From Pseudoalteromonas sp. NBT06-2 (GTDB lineage Bacteria; Pseudomonadota; Gammaproteobacteria; Enterobacterales; Alteromonadaceae), in contig NZ_NQMR01000001.1 of NCBI RefSeq assembly GCF_002276045.1, forward strand, positions 33,535 to 97,534: DNA of 64,000 bases. Direction: 5' to 3'. The notes below the pieces were generated by a model. That model saw nothing but the letters and a program-made list of their open reading frames with translations, was not told the DNA's origin and searched no databases. How positions within the stretch are numbered: position 1 is the stretch's first letter; the number at the start of each line of letters is the position of its first letter. The position numbers and the translations under genes are program-made. Below are positions 1 to 9,960 of this stretch, in pieces.

Positions 1-2
1 AA

Positions 3-1469
3 ACAACAAGACAATCTCAACTTGGTGCGCTAACACAGTTTGTAGCAAAACTTTCCTTAGTTTGTAAAGGACAAGATTTGGAGCTTGATAATAAACTGGC
101 TAAATTCCGCGCTTTGTTAAATAAAGGAGTTGACTTTGAAATTCTATTCCCTTTTATAGATGAAATTACAAATATTTTAAAATCACAAGAAACAAAACAA
201 GATACAAATATTCGTAAGTTACAGCAAAGTGTGAATAATGCAGGTAAAAAATTGCAACAAACAAAAGGCGTACCTGATGAACTTCGCAGAAGTTTAAGGA
301 GCATCTTATCAAAAGATTTACATGGCATAAAAGCAACTTCTGACTTCATTCCTTTATTATCTAAATTAGTCGAGATTTACCATAAAGTATTAAATAATAA
401 AAATGATAAATTAAACTCTTCTGGATCAGACATAGCACCTAAACTCGCTCAGGAATTATTAAATTTAACCAGTGAGCTTGCATTTGAAGGTGAAAATGCA
501 ATATTTTTTGAGGAAATAAAACTACAGATCAGTAAAGACTTTAAACTTGAAGCTTTACTAGATGCTTGCATAAATATTATTCGAATAATTATATCGAACA
601 TTTCTCAAGAAAGAGATACTGCTCAACAATTCCTGGTAAATGTAAATGAAACACTTAATCTACTTCACCAAACACTTTTAGACTCAGTACAACGCTCAAA
701 AGACGTTGGCCATAAAATGGCAAGTCTAAATCAAAAAATTGAAGATAAAATCTCACAACTTGCAAGTGAAACTGAAGAAGCTTCTACGATAGATTCTTTA
801 AAAATTGTAGTTGGACAAAAACTTGAAGCATTAACTCTTGATATTAAATTTAAAGAGGATATTGAATTATCTGAAAGAGAATCTTTAGCCAACACATTAA
901 AAAAAATGCAATCTCGTATTAATTCTTTAGAAAGTGAAACTAAAAACTATAAAGAAAAATTGGCAGAGCAAAGATTTAAAAGCCTTCAAGATAGCTTAAC
1001 TAAATTACCTAACCGTGCAGCTTACGATGAAAGAATCGCTTTAGAATTTAATACATTTGAACGAAGCCAGCACGACCTATGCCTCGTTGTCGTAGATATA
1101 GATCACTTCAAACGTGTTAATGATACGTTTGGACATAGCGCTGGAGATAAAACTCTGCAAGTTCTTGCAAATGCTCTTAAAAAGTCAGTGAGAGTGACAG
1201 ACTTTATTTCACGATTTGGTGGTGAAGAGTTTGTTATTATTATGCCTAATTCAGATCTAAAACAAATTTTAGGTCCACTTGAGAAAATAAGAAAAACAAT
1301 TAAAAGTATCCCTTTTAAATTTAAAGACAAAAACATAAGAATTACAATTTCAATAGGCGCAAGCCAATTTAAAAAATCAGATAGTATTCTTGAAGTTTTT
1401 GACCGTGCAGATTCAGCCCTTTATGAAGCTAAAAATTCAGGTCGCGATCGTATAATTTTAAAAAAATAA
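3..1469 (+). CDS. GGDEF-domain diguanylate cyclase, 5' end outside window
   Basis: The reading frame is open from base 3 without a stop, so the gene starts upstream of the window; the TTG at 78 is not needed as a start. The visible part has about 300 residues of helical, coiled-coil-rich sequence with no clear membrane segment, then a C-terminal GGDEF domain (about bases 985-1465). The active-site loop reads GGEEF, a catalytically competent variant. An RVTD motif lies five residues before it, matching the RxxD inhibitory I-site. By family knowledge it makes cyclic di-GMP from two GTP and is product-inhibited. The N-terminal half is probably a sensory or dimerising region that I cannot assign. 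It is followed 57 bases later by ppnN on the same strand. Confidence 0.9.
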   Translation, partial: TTRQSQLGALTQFVAKLSLVCKGQDLELDNKLAKFRALLNKGVDFEILFPFIDEITNILKSQETKQDTNIRKLQQSVNNAGKKLQQTKGVPDELRRSLRSILSKDLHGIKATSDFIPLLSKLVEIYHKVLNNKNDKLNSSGSDIAPKLAQELLNLTSELAFEGENAIFFEEIKLQISKDFKLEALLDACINIIRIIISNISQERDTAQQFLVNVNETLNLLHQTLLDSVQRSKDVGHKMASLNQKIEDKISQLASETEEASTIDSLKIVVGQKLEALTLDIKFKEDIELSERESLANTLKKMQSRINSLESETKNYKEKLAEQRFKSLQDSLTKLPNRAAYDERIALEFNTFERSQHDLCLVVVDIDHFKRVNDTFGHSAGDKTLQVLANALKKSVRVTDFISRFGGEEFVIIMPNSDLKQILGPLEKIRKTIKSIPFKFKDKNIRITISIGASQFKKSDSILEVFDRADSALYEAKNSGRDRIILKK

Positions 1470-1526
1470 TCGCATTTATTAAATTAAAAACTATATTTAA
1501 ATTATATAGTTATTTAAGGAATGCTT

Positions 1527-2879
1527 ATGAGTACACAATTAAACCCAATTGGAATTTTAGATCTTCTTTCTCAATTAGAAGTTGACTCACTAAAAAAATC
1601 ATCTACGAGTAATCTCTATCATTTATTTAGAAACTGCTCACTAGCCGTACTTAATGTGGGTAGCCATACAGATTCCAGCTCTGAAATATACGAGAAATAT
1701 AAAAGTTTCGATATCAATTTATTATGTCGTGAACGTGGAATAAAAATAGAGCTACATAACCCGCCTGAAACAGCTTTCGTAGATGGAAAAATCATCACCG
1801 GTATCCATGAACATTTGTTTTCCGTTATACGTGATATTCTGTTTATACAAAGTAAATATGATAATAATCGCATTAATTTAACAGATTCGAACCATATTAC
1901 TCATGTTGTATTTGACATGTTACGTAATGCAAATGCCTTACCTATAACAAAAGAACCTAATATGATAGTTTGCTGGGGCGGTCACTCCATTGCAGACAAT
2001 GAGTATAGATATACTAAGGAAGTTGGTTATCAATTAGGCTTAAGAGGACTAAATATTTGCACTGGATGTGGACCTGGAGCAATGAAAGGGCCAATGAAAG
2101 GTGCTACGATCGGGCATGCCAAACAAAGAATACGTGATAATAGATACGTTGGACTTACTGAGCCAAGTATTATTGCAGCAGAGCCGCCCAATCCGATTGT
2201 AAATGAATTAACCATTTTACCTGATATAGAAAAAAGATTAGAAGCTTTTGTCAGGATCAGCCACGGGATCATTATTTTTCCAGGAGGTGCTGGTACTGCG
2301 GAAGAATTACTATATCTTCTAGGGATTTTGCTCCACCCTGAAAATGAACAACAATGCTTGCCTGTTATTTTAACTGGCCCAAAAGAAAGTCAAGCTTATT
2401 TCGATGAAATATCACTGTTTATTCAAAAGACACTAGGAGATTCGGCGTTAAGTAAATTTAAAGTTATTATTGACGATCCAAGTGCTGTCGCGGCGTATTT
2501 TAAGCAACAAATGATTAAAGTGAGAGAATATAGAAAAGAAAAAGGTGATGCCTACCATTTTAATTGGACATTAAAGATAGAGCCTGAATTCCAGCTGCCT
2601 TTTGCACCAACACACGAAAATATGTCGAGCTTAAATTTACATTTATCTCAACAACCACAACAACTTGCTGCCAATTTGAGGCGAGCATTTTCAGGTATTG
2701 TAGCTGGAAATGTTAAAGACGAAGGTATACAAGAAATTAAACGAAATGGTCCATTTGAATTACAGGGTGATGTTGATTTAATGAAATTTATGGATACTTT
2801 GTTACAAGCTTTTGTAAAACAAGGACGAATGAAATTACCTAGTTCAACCTATATCCCTTGCTACAAAATTAAAGTCTAA
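1527..2879 (+). CDS. ppnN: Pyrimidine/purine nucleotide 5'-monophosphate nucleosidase PpnN
   Basis: 450 residues, close to the 454 of E. coli PpnN (YgdH). The start is set at ATG 1527: AAGGA at 1516-1520 lies six bases upstream, whereas the ATG at 1521 directly abuts it. The centre holds the LOG/lysine-decarboxylase-like Rossmann fold with the nucleotide-binding loop PGGAGTAEE and the upstream GGHSIAD and [15 protein letters not shown] stretches. An N-terminal DUF4478-like region and a C-terminal DUF3412-like region flank it, as in the family. The enzyme hydrolyses the N-glycosidic bond of nucleoside monophosphates and in E. coli responds to (p)ppGpp. Adjacent xni is a common neighbour in this order of bacteria. 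Confidence 0.93.
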   Translation: MSTQLNPIGILDLLSQLEVDSLKKSSTSNLYHLFRNCSLAVLNVGSHTDSSSEIYEKYKSFDINLLCRERGIKIELHNPPETAFVDGKIITGIHEHLFSVIRDILFIQSKYDNNRINLTDSNHITHVVFDMLRNANALPITKEPNMIVCWGGHSIADNEYRYTKEVGYQLGLRGLNICTGCGPGAMKGPMKGATIGHAKQRIRDNRYVGLTEPSIIAAEPPNPIVNELTILPDIEKRLEAFVRISHGIIIFPGGAGTAEELLYLLGILLHPENEQQCLPVILTGPKESQAYFDEISLFIQKTLGDSALSKFKVIIDDPSAVAAYFKQQMIKVREYRKEKGDAYHFNWTLKIEPEFQLPFAPTHENMSSLNLHLSQQPQQLAANLRRAFSGIVAGNVKDEGIQEIKRNGPFELQGDVDLMKFMDTLLQAFVKQGRMKLPSSTYIPCYKIKV

Positions 2880-2929
2880 AATTATTATTAAATAAATTGT
2901 ATAGGTTTTACTGTAAAAATAGTTAAAAT

Positions 2930-2966
2930 GATAAGTAAAGAGCTAAAAACTAGCCCTTTACTTATC
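2930..2966. terminator. Long stem-loop between ppnN and xni
   Basis: A 16-base arm (2930-2945) pairs with 2951-2966 with one A-C mismatch around an AAAAC loop. There is no T-run after it, so it is either a weak terminator or an RNA-processing/stability hairpin between the two genes. Confidence 0.5.
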
Positions 2967-3008
2967 ACATTAATATTATTCATCATAATGAAGGCTTAAT
3001 ATAAACTG

Positions 3009-3788
3009 ATGTCAACAAATGTATTATTAATAGACGCTTTAAATTTAATTCGGCGCATCTATGCTGTAGATAGTAATCATAAACACTTAACAGATGAGCA
3101 AATTATTAATTCAGCCCATCAACGAGTTGTAAATGCAACAAAGAAGCTTCTAAAATTGTCACAAGCAACACATGCAATTGCAGTCTTCGATGGTGACAAA
3201 AGTTGGCGATATACTTATTTTGAAAATTATAAACAAAATAGAAGTGAAATGCCCATAGCACTTAAAAATGCATTAAATACTTTTAAACAAGGCTTTAATG
3301 AATCTGGAATAATGTCATTTTCTCCCGAACAAGATGAAGCAGATGATATAATAGCAACACTTGCGAGTAAGATATCTAATCAAGATATTGCGTGTACGAT
3401 TGTGTCGACTGATAAAGGTTTTTTACCTTTACTTAATCAGCATATCACTATTTATGATTATTTTTCTCAAAAAAGAATAACGCCTGATGACGTACAAGAA
3501 AAATACAATTTGCCAATTAATAAATTAGTAGAATTTTGGGCTTTAGCAGGTGATCATACCAATGATATCCCTGGTGTTAAAGGCATTGGTAAGAAAACAG
3601 CTTTAAACATATTGACTAACAATGCTTCTGTAGAAGCCGCCTTAGCAAATAATGACCTACCAGAGAAGGTAAAATCAAAACTAACCTCATCAATATCTGA
3701 TTTCATAACGGCAAAGGTTCTAGTGACATTACGCAATGATATTAATTTAGGTTTTTCATTAAAACAATTGAGAGTGAAGTTGAGTTAA
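3009..3788 (+). CDS. xni: Flap endonuclease Xni (ExoIX-like)
   Basis: 259 residues, a stand-alone 5'-3' exonuclease-fold protein similar to the N-terminal domain of DNA polymerase I. The metal-binding acidic residues are visible in the LLIDALN start, in EQDEADDIIATLA and in STDKG. The helix-hairpin-helix region GDHTNDIPGVKGIGKKTA follows, and E. coli Xni is about 250 residues. It is expected to bind flap DNA; family members have weak or divalent-ion-dependent nuclease activity. A possible ribosome site (GAAGG, 2989-2993) is rather far from the ATG. The DUF3192 gene starts 8 bases after the stop, suggesting co-transcription. Confidence 0.9.
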   Translation: MSTNVLLIDALNLIRRIYAVDSNHKHLTDEQIINSAHQRVVNATKKLLKLSQATHAIAVFDGDKSWRYTYFENYKQNRSEMPIALKNALNTFKQGFNESGIMSFSPEQDEADDIIATLASKISNQDIACTIVSTDKGFLPLLNQHITIYDYFSQKRITPDDVQEKYNLPINKLVEFWALAGDHTNDIPGVKGIGKKTALNILTNNASVEAALANNDLPEKVKSKLTSSISDFITAKVLVTLRNDINLGFSLKQLRVKLS

Positions 3789-3795
3789 AACACTT

Positions 3796-4185
3796 ATGAT
3801 AAAAAAAATATTTCACTATATATTATTGGGCTTAGGTGTCTATGCCGTTTTAGCTGCATCTGTAATCCTTTTTTATAAAGATGATCCTGCAACGATGAAT
3901 TGGCAAGATCGCCAGTCATATAATAAACGCTTCATATCTAATTTAAAATTAAAAGATCCAAGGTATTTCGATACAGTTATAGAAAAACTGGGCTCACCAG
4001 ATCTTACCTTTGCAAAAAAAACACCCACTGATACATATCAAATACTTTATTATCGAACGCAACACATGAAATCAGATGGAATTACCACAGTAGATGAATG
4101 TACAGGTTTAATGTTTAAGAATAACTTACTAATAGCTTGGGGTCCTGAAGCAGATAAAACCTACGAAATAATATCACATGAATAA
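3796..4185 (+). CDS. DUF3192 family protein
   Basis: 129 residues with one N-terminal hydrophobic segment (about residues 5-25), probably an uncleaved membrane anchor or signal. The rest matches the DUF3192 pattern known from Vibrio and Alteromonadales: WQDRQSYNKRFI near the start, a GSPD turn, YQILYYRTQHMKSDGITT, then DECTGLMF and a late W-G. No biochemical function is established for the family. It lies 7 bases after xni and overlaps the next gene by 8 bases, so the three genes look like one transcript. Confidence 0.8.
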   Translation: MIKKIFHYILLGLGVYAVLAASVILFYKDDPATMNWQDRQSYNKRFISNLKLKDPRYFDTVIEKLGSPDLTFAKKTPTDTYQILYYRTQHMKSDGITTVDECTGLMFKNNLLIAWGPEADKTYEIISHE

Positions 4186-5923
4186 GTTATCAGCACAAGA
4201 TTTTGCATCACTAGTCAGTGATACGCAAAAATTACTCAGCTTGTATTATCATAAAGATAAATGGAAAAGTATATTTCCTACTATTAGTCATTTATCTGAA
4301 AGATATGATGATTTTTACCAAATAAAGCCTAATGCAATGCAAGCTCAGCTTTGTTTTTATCTTGAAAAACAAGGGTACACTACAAACCTTGTAATAAACC
4401 AAATCATTATAGTTCTGTCTATTAGCCATAGTTTAGGCATTAACAAATTACTGCGACAACAATTAATTGCAGCATGTTTATGTCAATATATATGTATTCA
4501 AAAAGAAAACAATGCAATTGCATCTCAGCAAAAGCTTTCTCCTCAAAGCGTAAAGTTATTTAAAATGCGGTATAGTTTAACTCTAAGGTTATTAGATTAT
4601 GGTCAAGTACCCAATGGCATTATTCAGGATATATTTCGAAATATAACTTTATATACTCAAATTACAATGGGCAAAAAACAGGGCATTTTAGTTAATAAAA
4701 ATACGCTAATAATTAGTATTGCAACTTATTTAGCTAAGCAAATAACGATAGCAAAAAACCATAACGCAAAAAGTTTAGCTTCATCAATCGCTACCCTCTA
4801 TCTAGAGTGTAACCAATTTAACGTACAATTCTTGTTAAAGAAATTGATTGGTTACTTACCTGAAGTTTTACCGGGTACTATGTTAAAAGGACCCCAAAGT
4901 ACTTATTACATAGGTACATATTATAAAAATGAAAAACCATTATACTTAAACTTCAACATCCCCCTAAATCATAATTCTAGTAAAGGAAGTTTCTCTTTAG
5001 CTAAACTTCAAAATCTAAACAATAAGCCCCAGCAAATATGCCAAGATCAAGGTATTATTTTTAAGATATGGTTTCAGCCACTTTCAGATATTTTGTCAAA
5101 AAATGAGTTGATATCAAATCAAATGGAAAATTTATCAATTGTAAATGATACACTTGAACTACTTGAGAGTAGTTTAAAGGCAAAAAATCATCATTCTATT
5201 GAGGATTTATGCCAGCTATTAAGTCCTTATCAGGAGATTTCAGAAGAATTATGTAAATTAGCTTCAAATGCAAATCGAACAGAACAAAGTATACACTCAG
5301 TGCGCCATGCCATTATGATGCTAGGAGCCATTCGCACACCTCTTCTAATTCAAAAGTTAATCTTACAAATGCAATTAGAAGAACTTGGAATTTCACAGTG
5401 GTTTTTATTAAAAGCTAAAGTTAATTCTCTTGTATCTGCAGCTGAAAAAGCTGCTCAACAAATATATGATTTTCTACCAGAGGAAGCGGGTATATGTATA
5501 TTACAGTATTGTTTAACTGTTTTAACAGAAACTAATAAAATACCACTCAAGATCACCAACTTTGATACCAAAGCAGTGCTAGGTTCTCCTTTTTTAGCGG
5601 AAAGTCTTTTGGGTATTGAGCAACCAATTGACGTTACAAGTAGTAACATGCATGAACACCTTTCTAAAGAGTGGTTAAGTGCGATTGAAACCTTGCAAAA
5701 AAAATCAATAGATGTAACAACTCAGTTATTTTCTAATCACATTTATTGTCTAGGCATTGCTCTTCTTACGACCAATAAAATATATAAACCAGAATATAAT
5801 TTTGATGCCTATACTAATGATTTTATTTCGAAAGCACTGAAAAATTTAAAACTGACAACTTTGGATAATTATTTACATAGTTTATCAGAACTACATTTCA
5901 ATAATTACATTAATTTCAACTAA
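4178..5923 (+). CDS. Degenerate HDOD-domain protein
   Basis: 581 residues, soluble, no signal peptide. Residues about 340-470 resemble an HDOD domain: SIEDLCQLLSP, then EELCKLASNANRT and SVRHAIMMLGAIRTPLL, the usual 'leucine-asparagine, serine-isoleucine, LLG' signature. The N-terminal 300 residues are all helical, loosely like a worn HD-GYP half, but I see no HD or GYP motif. HDOD proteins are non-catalytic signalling scaffolds. The start overlaps the DUF3192 gene by 8 bases, implying translational coupling. The call rests on motif shape only; a divergent cyclic-di-GMP-pathway protein is possible given the GGDEF gene upstream. Confidence 0.6.
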   Translation: MNKLSAQDFASLVSDTQKLLSLYYHKDKWKSIFPTISHLSERYDDFYQIKPNAMQAQLCFYLEKQGYTTNLVINQIIIVLSISHSLGINKLLRQQLIAACLCQYICIQKENNAIASQQKLSPQSVKLFKMRYSLTLRLLDYGQVPNGIIQDIFRNITLYTQITMGKKQGILVNKNTLIISIATYLAKQITIAKNHNAKSLASSIATLYLECNQFNVQFLLKKLIGYLPEVLPGTMLKGPQSTYYIGTYYKNEKPLYLNFNIPLNHNSSKGSFSLAKLQNLNNKPQQICQDQGIIFKIWFQPLSDILSKNELISNQMENLSIVNDTLELLESSLKAKNHHSIEDLCQLLSPYQEISEELCKLASNANRTEQSIHSVRHAIMMLGAIRTPLLIQKLILQMQLEELGISQWFLLKAKVNSLVSAAEKAAQQIYDFLPEEAGICILQYCLTVLTETNKIPLKITNFDTKAVLGSPFLAESLLGIEQPIDVTSSNMHEHLSKEWLSAIETLQKKSIDVTTQLFSNHIYCLGIALLTTNKIYKPEYNFDAYTNDFISKALKNLKLTTLDNYLHSLSELHFNNYINFN

Positions 5924-6014
5924 ACAACACTTATGACAGGTAAAAAGTAGATAAATCACTGTTAAATTGATATAAATACACTTTGAATATTTATTCTAAA
6001 TTTAAGGAAATTTA

Positions 6015-7022
6015 ATGGCTAAGCGAACCATTACAGTTATTAAAGGCGACGGCATTGGCCCAAGTATTATTGATTCAGCTTTAGAGATACTTAAAGCTGC
6101 TGGTTGTAATTTTGACTATGAATTTGTAGATGCTGGATTAGCGGCCCTTGAAAGTACAGGTGAACTTCTACCTCAGAGAACACTTGATGCAATCGTTAAA
6201 AATAAAATCACATTAAAAGGACCTTTAACCACCCCTGTTGGAGAAGGCTTTACTTCAATCAATGTCACTTTAAGAAAAAAATTCAATTTATACGCTAACG
6301 TAAGGCCTGTAAAATCATTTATTGGTACTAAAGCACGTTATGACAATATCGATATTATTACAGTACGCGAAAATACACAGGGCATGTACTCAGGTTTAGG
6401 GCAAACAACTTCAGAAGATGGTTGTGAAGCACAAGCGATGTCAATGATCACACGTGAAGGTGCTGAAAAAATTATTACATTTGCTTATGAACTTGCACTT
6501 AGGGAAAATAGAAAAAAAGTCACAACTGTACATAAAGCTAATATTTTAAAATCTACCTCAGGTTTATTTTTAAAAGTTGCACGTGAAATCGCACAAAAAT
6601 ATCCACAAATAGAATCAACTGAAATGATCGTAGATGCAACATGTATGAAGCTAGTCATGACACCAGAAGAGTTTGATGTCATTGTAACGACTAACCTATT
6701 TGGCGATATATTATCGGATTTATGTGCCGGTTTAGTTGGCGGTTTAGGAATGGCACCAGGCGCTAATATAGGTGAAGATGCTGCAATATTTGAAGCTGTA
6801 CATGGTAGTGCCCCAGATATTGCAGGAAAAAACCTCGCAAATCCAACATCTGTGATCTTGGCTTCAATTCAAATGCTAGAGCATTTAGATATGGCGGATA
6901 CAGCACAGCGGATTAGAAATGCCGTCGCTGACGTCATTAAATCAGGTGATAGGACAACCCGAGACCTTGGTGGAAAACATGGCACAAATGACTTTACTCA
7001 GTCTGTAATCGATAGATTATAA
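6015..7022 (+). CDS. NAD-dependent isocitrate dehydrogenase
   Basis: 335 residues of the isocitrate/isopropylmalate dehydrogenase family, preceded by AAGGA six bases before ATG. Visible are GDGIGP at the N-terminus, the substrate-binding stretch TSINVTLRKKFNLYANVRP, TVRENTQGMYSG, the lysine in TTVHKANI, and the metal-binding aspartates in NLFGDILSDLCAGLVGGLG. The C-terminal EAVHGSAPDIAG supports an NAD-type enzyme as in the short mitochondrial-like bacterial IDHs. It converts isocitrate to 2-oxoglutarate in the TCA cycle. An NADP IDH elsewhere in the genome is likely. It stands alone with its own hairpin downstream. Confidence 0.9.
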   Translation: MAKRTITVIKGDGIGPSIIDSALEILKAAGCNFDYEFVDAGLAALESTGELLPQRTLDAIVKNKITLKGPLTTPVGEGFTSINVTLRKKFNLYANVRPVKSFIGTKARYDNIDIITVRENTQGMYSGLGQTTSEDGCEAQAMSMITREGAEKIITFAYELALRENRKKVTTVHKANILKSTSGLFLKVAREIAQKYPQIESTEMIVDATCMKLVMTPEEFDVIVTTNLFGDILSDLCAGLVGGLGMAPGANIGEDAAIFEAVHGSAPDIAGKNLANPTSVILASIQMLEHLDMADTAQRIRNAVADVIKSGDRTTRDLGGKHGTNDFTQSVIDRL

Positions 7023-7035
7023 ATTTATATAGATT

Positions 7036-7062
7036 AACCCTTTATTTCATACATAAAGGGTT
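7036..7062 (+). terminator. Stem-loop after isocitrate dehydrogenase
   Basis: Perfect 10-bp stem AACCCTTTAT/ATAAAGGGTT with a 7-base loop, 13 bases after the stop codon; only a short T-rich tail follows. Confidence 0.65.
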
Positions 7063-7246
7063 ATTCCAATTAACAACACTCAATTAAGCATAAACAATCT
7101 AATTGTTTAAAAATATATATATAATTTAAAAACTTCATCTCTTTACTGTGAATTTAATGCATTATTAATTCATTTAGAAATCTTTCTTGACATTTAACTT
7201 GAAAAAATATAAAAATAGATTAATTAAATTTTAATAGTATTTAAAC

Positions 7247-7315
7247 ATGAAATTAGCATTTATCCTTGTCAATCTATTCGTCCTGGTCACTTTGGTGTTA
7301 CCTGAGTATTGTTGA
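7247..7315 (+). CDS. ilv leader peptide (attenuator peptide)
   Basis: A 22-codon open frame, ATG to TGA, rich in branched-chain amino acids: six Leu, four Val and one Ile, in the order LAFILVNLFVLVTLVLP. It ends 26 bases before a strong hairpin terminator that precedes ilvI. This is the classic layout of a ribosome-mediated attenuator: when charged Leu/Val tRNA is scarce the ribosome stalls in the peptide and the terminator does not form. A possible pause hairpin pairs GGTCAC (7285-7290) with GTG..ACC (7295-7302) inside the coding region. The ribosome-binding site is weak. In E. coli the ilvIH operon is controlled by Lrp, not attenuation, so this differs from the model. Confidence 0.75.
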   Translation: MKLAFILVNLFVLVTLVLPEYC

Positions 7316-7341
7316 TGTGAAAAGCTAATGAATAAATAAAG

Positions 7342-7369
7342 CCTCCGCATCTAACGGAGGTTTTTTTTT
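7342..7369 (+). terminator. Attenuator terminator before ilvIH
   Basis: CCTCCG (7342-7347) pairs with CGGAGG (7355-7360) around a 7-base loop, followed by nine T. It is a strong intrinsic terminator placed between the leader peptide and ilvI, with no other gene it could terminate. Confidence 0.85.
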
Positions 7370-7397
7370 GCCTATTTTTAGGGAATGAGGAAACATA

Positions 7398-9122
7398 ATG
7401 AGTAATCAAAAAATGTCAGGGGCGGCGTTGGTAATTAAAGCCCTAAAAGAATTAAAAACAGAGTATATTTTTGGCTACCCTGGCGGGTCTGTTTTAGATA
7501 TATATGATGCACTGTTTGTTCAAGATGATGTAAAACATATTCTAGTACGTCATGAACAAGCAGCAACACATATGGCTGACGGCTACTCACGTGCAACTGG
7601 TGAGGTAGGTGTTGTTCTTGCTACTTCAGGCCCAGGAGCTACAAATTGTGTCACAGGCATCGCGACGGCTTATATGGACTCTATCCCTATGGTTGTCTTA
7701 TCAGGTCAGGTTCCTACAAGTTTAATAGGAGATGATGCCTTCCAAGAAACGGATATTGTTGGTTGTTCACGTCCTATAGTTAAGCATAGCTTCAATTGTA
7801 GAGATGCAAAAAAAATACCGGAGATAATTGCAAAGGCATTTTATTTAGCCAAATCAGGTCGCCCAGGCCCAGTTGTTATAGAACTGCCTAAAGATATTTT
7901 AAATCCTGAATTAAAATTTGATTTTATTATGCCGCAAAAAATAAAAATGCGTTCATATAATCCGACATCGAAAGGTCATCCAAAACAAATTAAAAAAGCA
8001 ATTTCAGCAGTACTAAATGCAAAAAAACTGGTGATATATTCTGGTGGTGGTGTTGTATTGTCAGATACTGCAGAGCATTTAACACATCTAGTAGAGTCAC
8101 TCAACGCCCCCATCACAAACACACTAATGGGTTTAGGTGGGATTGCTGGAACACATCCTAACTTTATTGGTATGTTAGGTATGCATGGTTCACTGGAAGC
8201 AAACAAAAGCATGGCTGGTGCCGATGTTATATTAGCGTTAGGTGTGCGATTCGATGACCGGGTAACTAATAATGTAAATAAGTTTTGCCCTAATGCTACA
8301 ATCGTACATGTGGATGTAGATCCCACCTCAATATCAAAAACAATCCAAGCTCATGTTCCCGTTGTTGGTGATCTAAGAACCGTATTTGAACAACTACAAA
8401 CCGAAATAGATAAGAGTGAAATACAAATTGATCGTGCAGCACAAGAAGATTGGTGGCGCCAAATAAATAACTGGCGTGATCAAAAGTGCATGAGTTATTC
8501 AAAAGATTCTGACAAAATAAAACCTCAAACAGTCATTGAAGCTTTATATAAAGTAACTAAGGGTGAGGCATATATCAGTTCCGATGTTGGGCAACATCAA
8601 ATGTTTGCTGCTCAGTATTATCCATTTGCAAAACCAAGACAGTGGATCAATTCTGGTGGATTAGGCACTATGGGGTTTGGTCTACCCGCTGCTATGGGTG
8701 TAAAACTGGCTTTTCCTGAAAAAGAATCAGTTGTTGTTACAGGCGATGGTTCAATACAAATGAATATACAAGAATTATCAACATGTATGCAATATGGGCT
8801 ACCAGTAAAAATTGTATCTCTGAATAACCGCTCACTGGGTATGGTCCGTCAGTGGCAAGATATGGTTTACTCGGGCAGACATTCTTTTTCATATATGGAC
8901 TCTCTTCCAGACTTTGTAAAATTAGCCGAAAGTTATGGACATGTTGGTATGCGCGTAGATCATATTGATGAACTGGATCCGGCTTTAGAAAAAGCAATGT
9001 CAATAAAAGATACATTAGTATTTATTGATATTAATATAGATGAAACAGAACATGTATACCCAATGCAAATAAAAACAGGTGCTATTGATGATATGTGGCT
9101 TAAGAAAGGAGTTAAAGCATAA
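7398..9122 (+). CDS. ilvI: Acetolactate synthase large subunit IlvI
   Basis: 574 residues, the usual length. It has a thiamine-diphosphate-dependent synthase architecture: N-terminal TPP domain with the catalytic glutamate in [18 protein letters not shown], a central FAD-binding domain, and a C-terminal TPP domain with the GDGS...NN metal-binding motif ([10 protein letters not shown] to [12 protein letters not shown]). It condenses two pyruvates, or pyruvate and 2-oxobutyrate, as the first common step of valine, leucine and isoleucine synthesis. GAGGA precedes the start. The stop overlaps the ilvH start by one base (TAATG), so subunits are translationally coupled. Transcription is probably controlled by the leader/attenuator upstream. 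Confidence 0.96.
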   Translation: MSNQKMSGAALVIKALKELKTEYIFGYPGGSVLDIYDALFVQDDVKHILVRHEQAATHMADGYSRATGEVGVVLATSGPGATNCVTGIATAYMDSIPMVVLSGQVPTSLIGDDAFQETDIVGCSRPIVKHSFNCRDAKKIPEIIAKAFYLAKSGRPGPVVIELPKDILNPELKFDFIMPQKIKMRSYNPTSKGHPKQIKKAISAVLNAKKLVIYSGGGVVLSDTAEHLTHLVESLNAPITNTLMGLGGIAGTHPNFIGMLGMHGSLEANKSMAGADVILALGVRFDDRVTNNVNKFCPNATIVHVDVDPTSISKTIQAHVPVVGDLRTVFEQLQTEIDKSEIQIDRAAQEDWWRQINNWRDQKCMSYSKDSDKIKPQTVIEALYKVTKGEAYISSDVGQHQMFAAQYYPFAKPRQWINSGGLGTMGFGLPAAMGVKLAFPEKESVVVTGDGSIQMNIQELSTCMQYGLPVKIVSLNNRSLGMVRQWQDMVYSGRHSFSYMDSLPDFVKLAESYGHVGMRVDHIDELDPALEKAMSIKDTLVFIDINIDETEHVYPMQIKTGAIDDMWLKKGVKA

Positions 9123-9622
9123 TGCGTCGTATTTTATCCATTATTTTAGAAAATGAGCCTGGTGCCTTATCACGTATTATCGGCTTGTTCTCACAACGTG
9201 CATATAATATTGACAGTTTAACCGTTGGTACAACTGATGATAAATCAATTTCTCGTATTACTATCACAACTCAAGGGAGTGAAAAGGTACTAGAACAAAT
9301 CACAAAGCAAGTTAATAAGCTTGTTGATGTGTTAAAAATTATTGATTTAACCGAAGTCAGTCATATAGAACGTGAATTGATACTCATAAAAGTGATTGCA
9401 GCAAATGAAAAGTCTAGAGCTGCTGTAACTCGCGTAACCGATGTTTTTGGGGGCTCTATTCTTGATATGGGAAAATCAACTTATACTTTACAGCTTGTCA
9501 GTAGCACTGAAAAACTGGCATCTTTTATAGACTCACTGAAAAATGAAACTGATATTATAGAAGTTGTTAGATCTGGTGCTCTGGGTTTGAACCGTGGTGA
9601 TAAAGCTTTAAGGGTTACTTAA
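9122..9622 (+). CDS. ilvH: Acetolactate synthase small (regulatory) subunit IlvH
   Basis: 166 residues; N-terminal ACT domain starting [19 protein letters not shown], where the ENEPGALSR loop binds the feedback inhibitor valine in homologues. It continues with NIDSLTVG and a C-terminal small-subunit domain. It activates and confers valine sensitivity on IlvI. It overlaps ilvI by one base. Confidence 0.96.
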   Translation: MRRILSIILENEPGALSRIIGLFSQRAYNIDSLTVGTTDDKSISRITITTQGSEKVLEQITKQVNKLVDVLKIIDLTEVSHIERELILIKVIAANEKSRAAVTRVTDVFGGSILDMGKSTYTLQLVSSTEKLASFIDSLKNETDIIEVVRSGALGLNRGDKALRVT

Positions 9623-9642
9623 ACACCCTATGTTATTATAAA

Positions 9643-9667
9643 AAGGCTTGATTCTACCAAGCCTTTA
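9643..9667. terminator. Bidirectional terminator between ilvH and HU
   Basis: AAAGGCTTG (9643-9651) and CAAGCCTTT (9659-9667) form a 9-bp stem between two convergent genes. The flanking A-run on the left gives a T-run on the minus strand, so it fits the HU gene best. Confidence 0.75.
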
Positions 9668-9684
9668 AAATTAAATACAAAAAA

Positions 9685-9960
9685 TTAAGTGTTAACTGTA
9701 TCTTTTAATGTTTTACCAGCTTTAAACCCAGGAACATTTGCAGCTGCTATTTGAATTTCAGCACCTGTTTGTGGGTTACGTCCTGTTCTAGCTGCACGTT
9801 CTTTTACTGAAAATGTGCCAAAACCGACTAAAGCAACTGAGTTACCTTCTTTCAATGAATCAGATACAGCGCCTGTAAATGCATCAAGGGCTCGGCTTGC
9901 CGCTGCTTTTGAAATTTCTGCGTCTTCTGCGATTTTATCAACTAATTGTGATTTGTTCAT
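9685..9960 (-). CDS. DNA-binding protein HU
   Basis: 91 residues of the HU/IHF family: [21 protein letters not shown] helix pair, then the [25 protein letters not shown] arm region with the conserved RNP, and a C-terminal helix. It is a nucleoid protein that bends DNA without strong sequence preference. The lack of IHF-specific residues and overall match favour HU; alpha and beta paralogues cannot be told apart here. AGGA precedes the start by a normal spacing. Single-gene unit. Confidence 0.92.
   Translation of the reverse strand: MNKSQLVDKIAEDAEISKAAASRALDAFTGAVSDSLKEGNSVALVGFGTFSVKERAARTGRNPQTGAEIQIAAANVPGFKAGKTLKDTVNT

Noticed and set aside
7976..8326. 116-codon minus-strand frame inside ilvI
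   Set aside because: Antisense shadow of a well-conserved gene.
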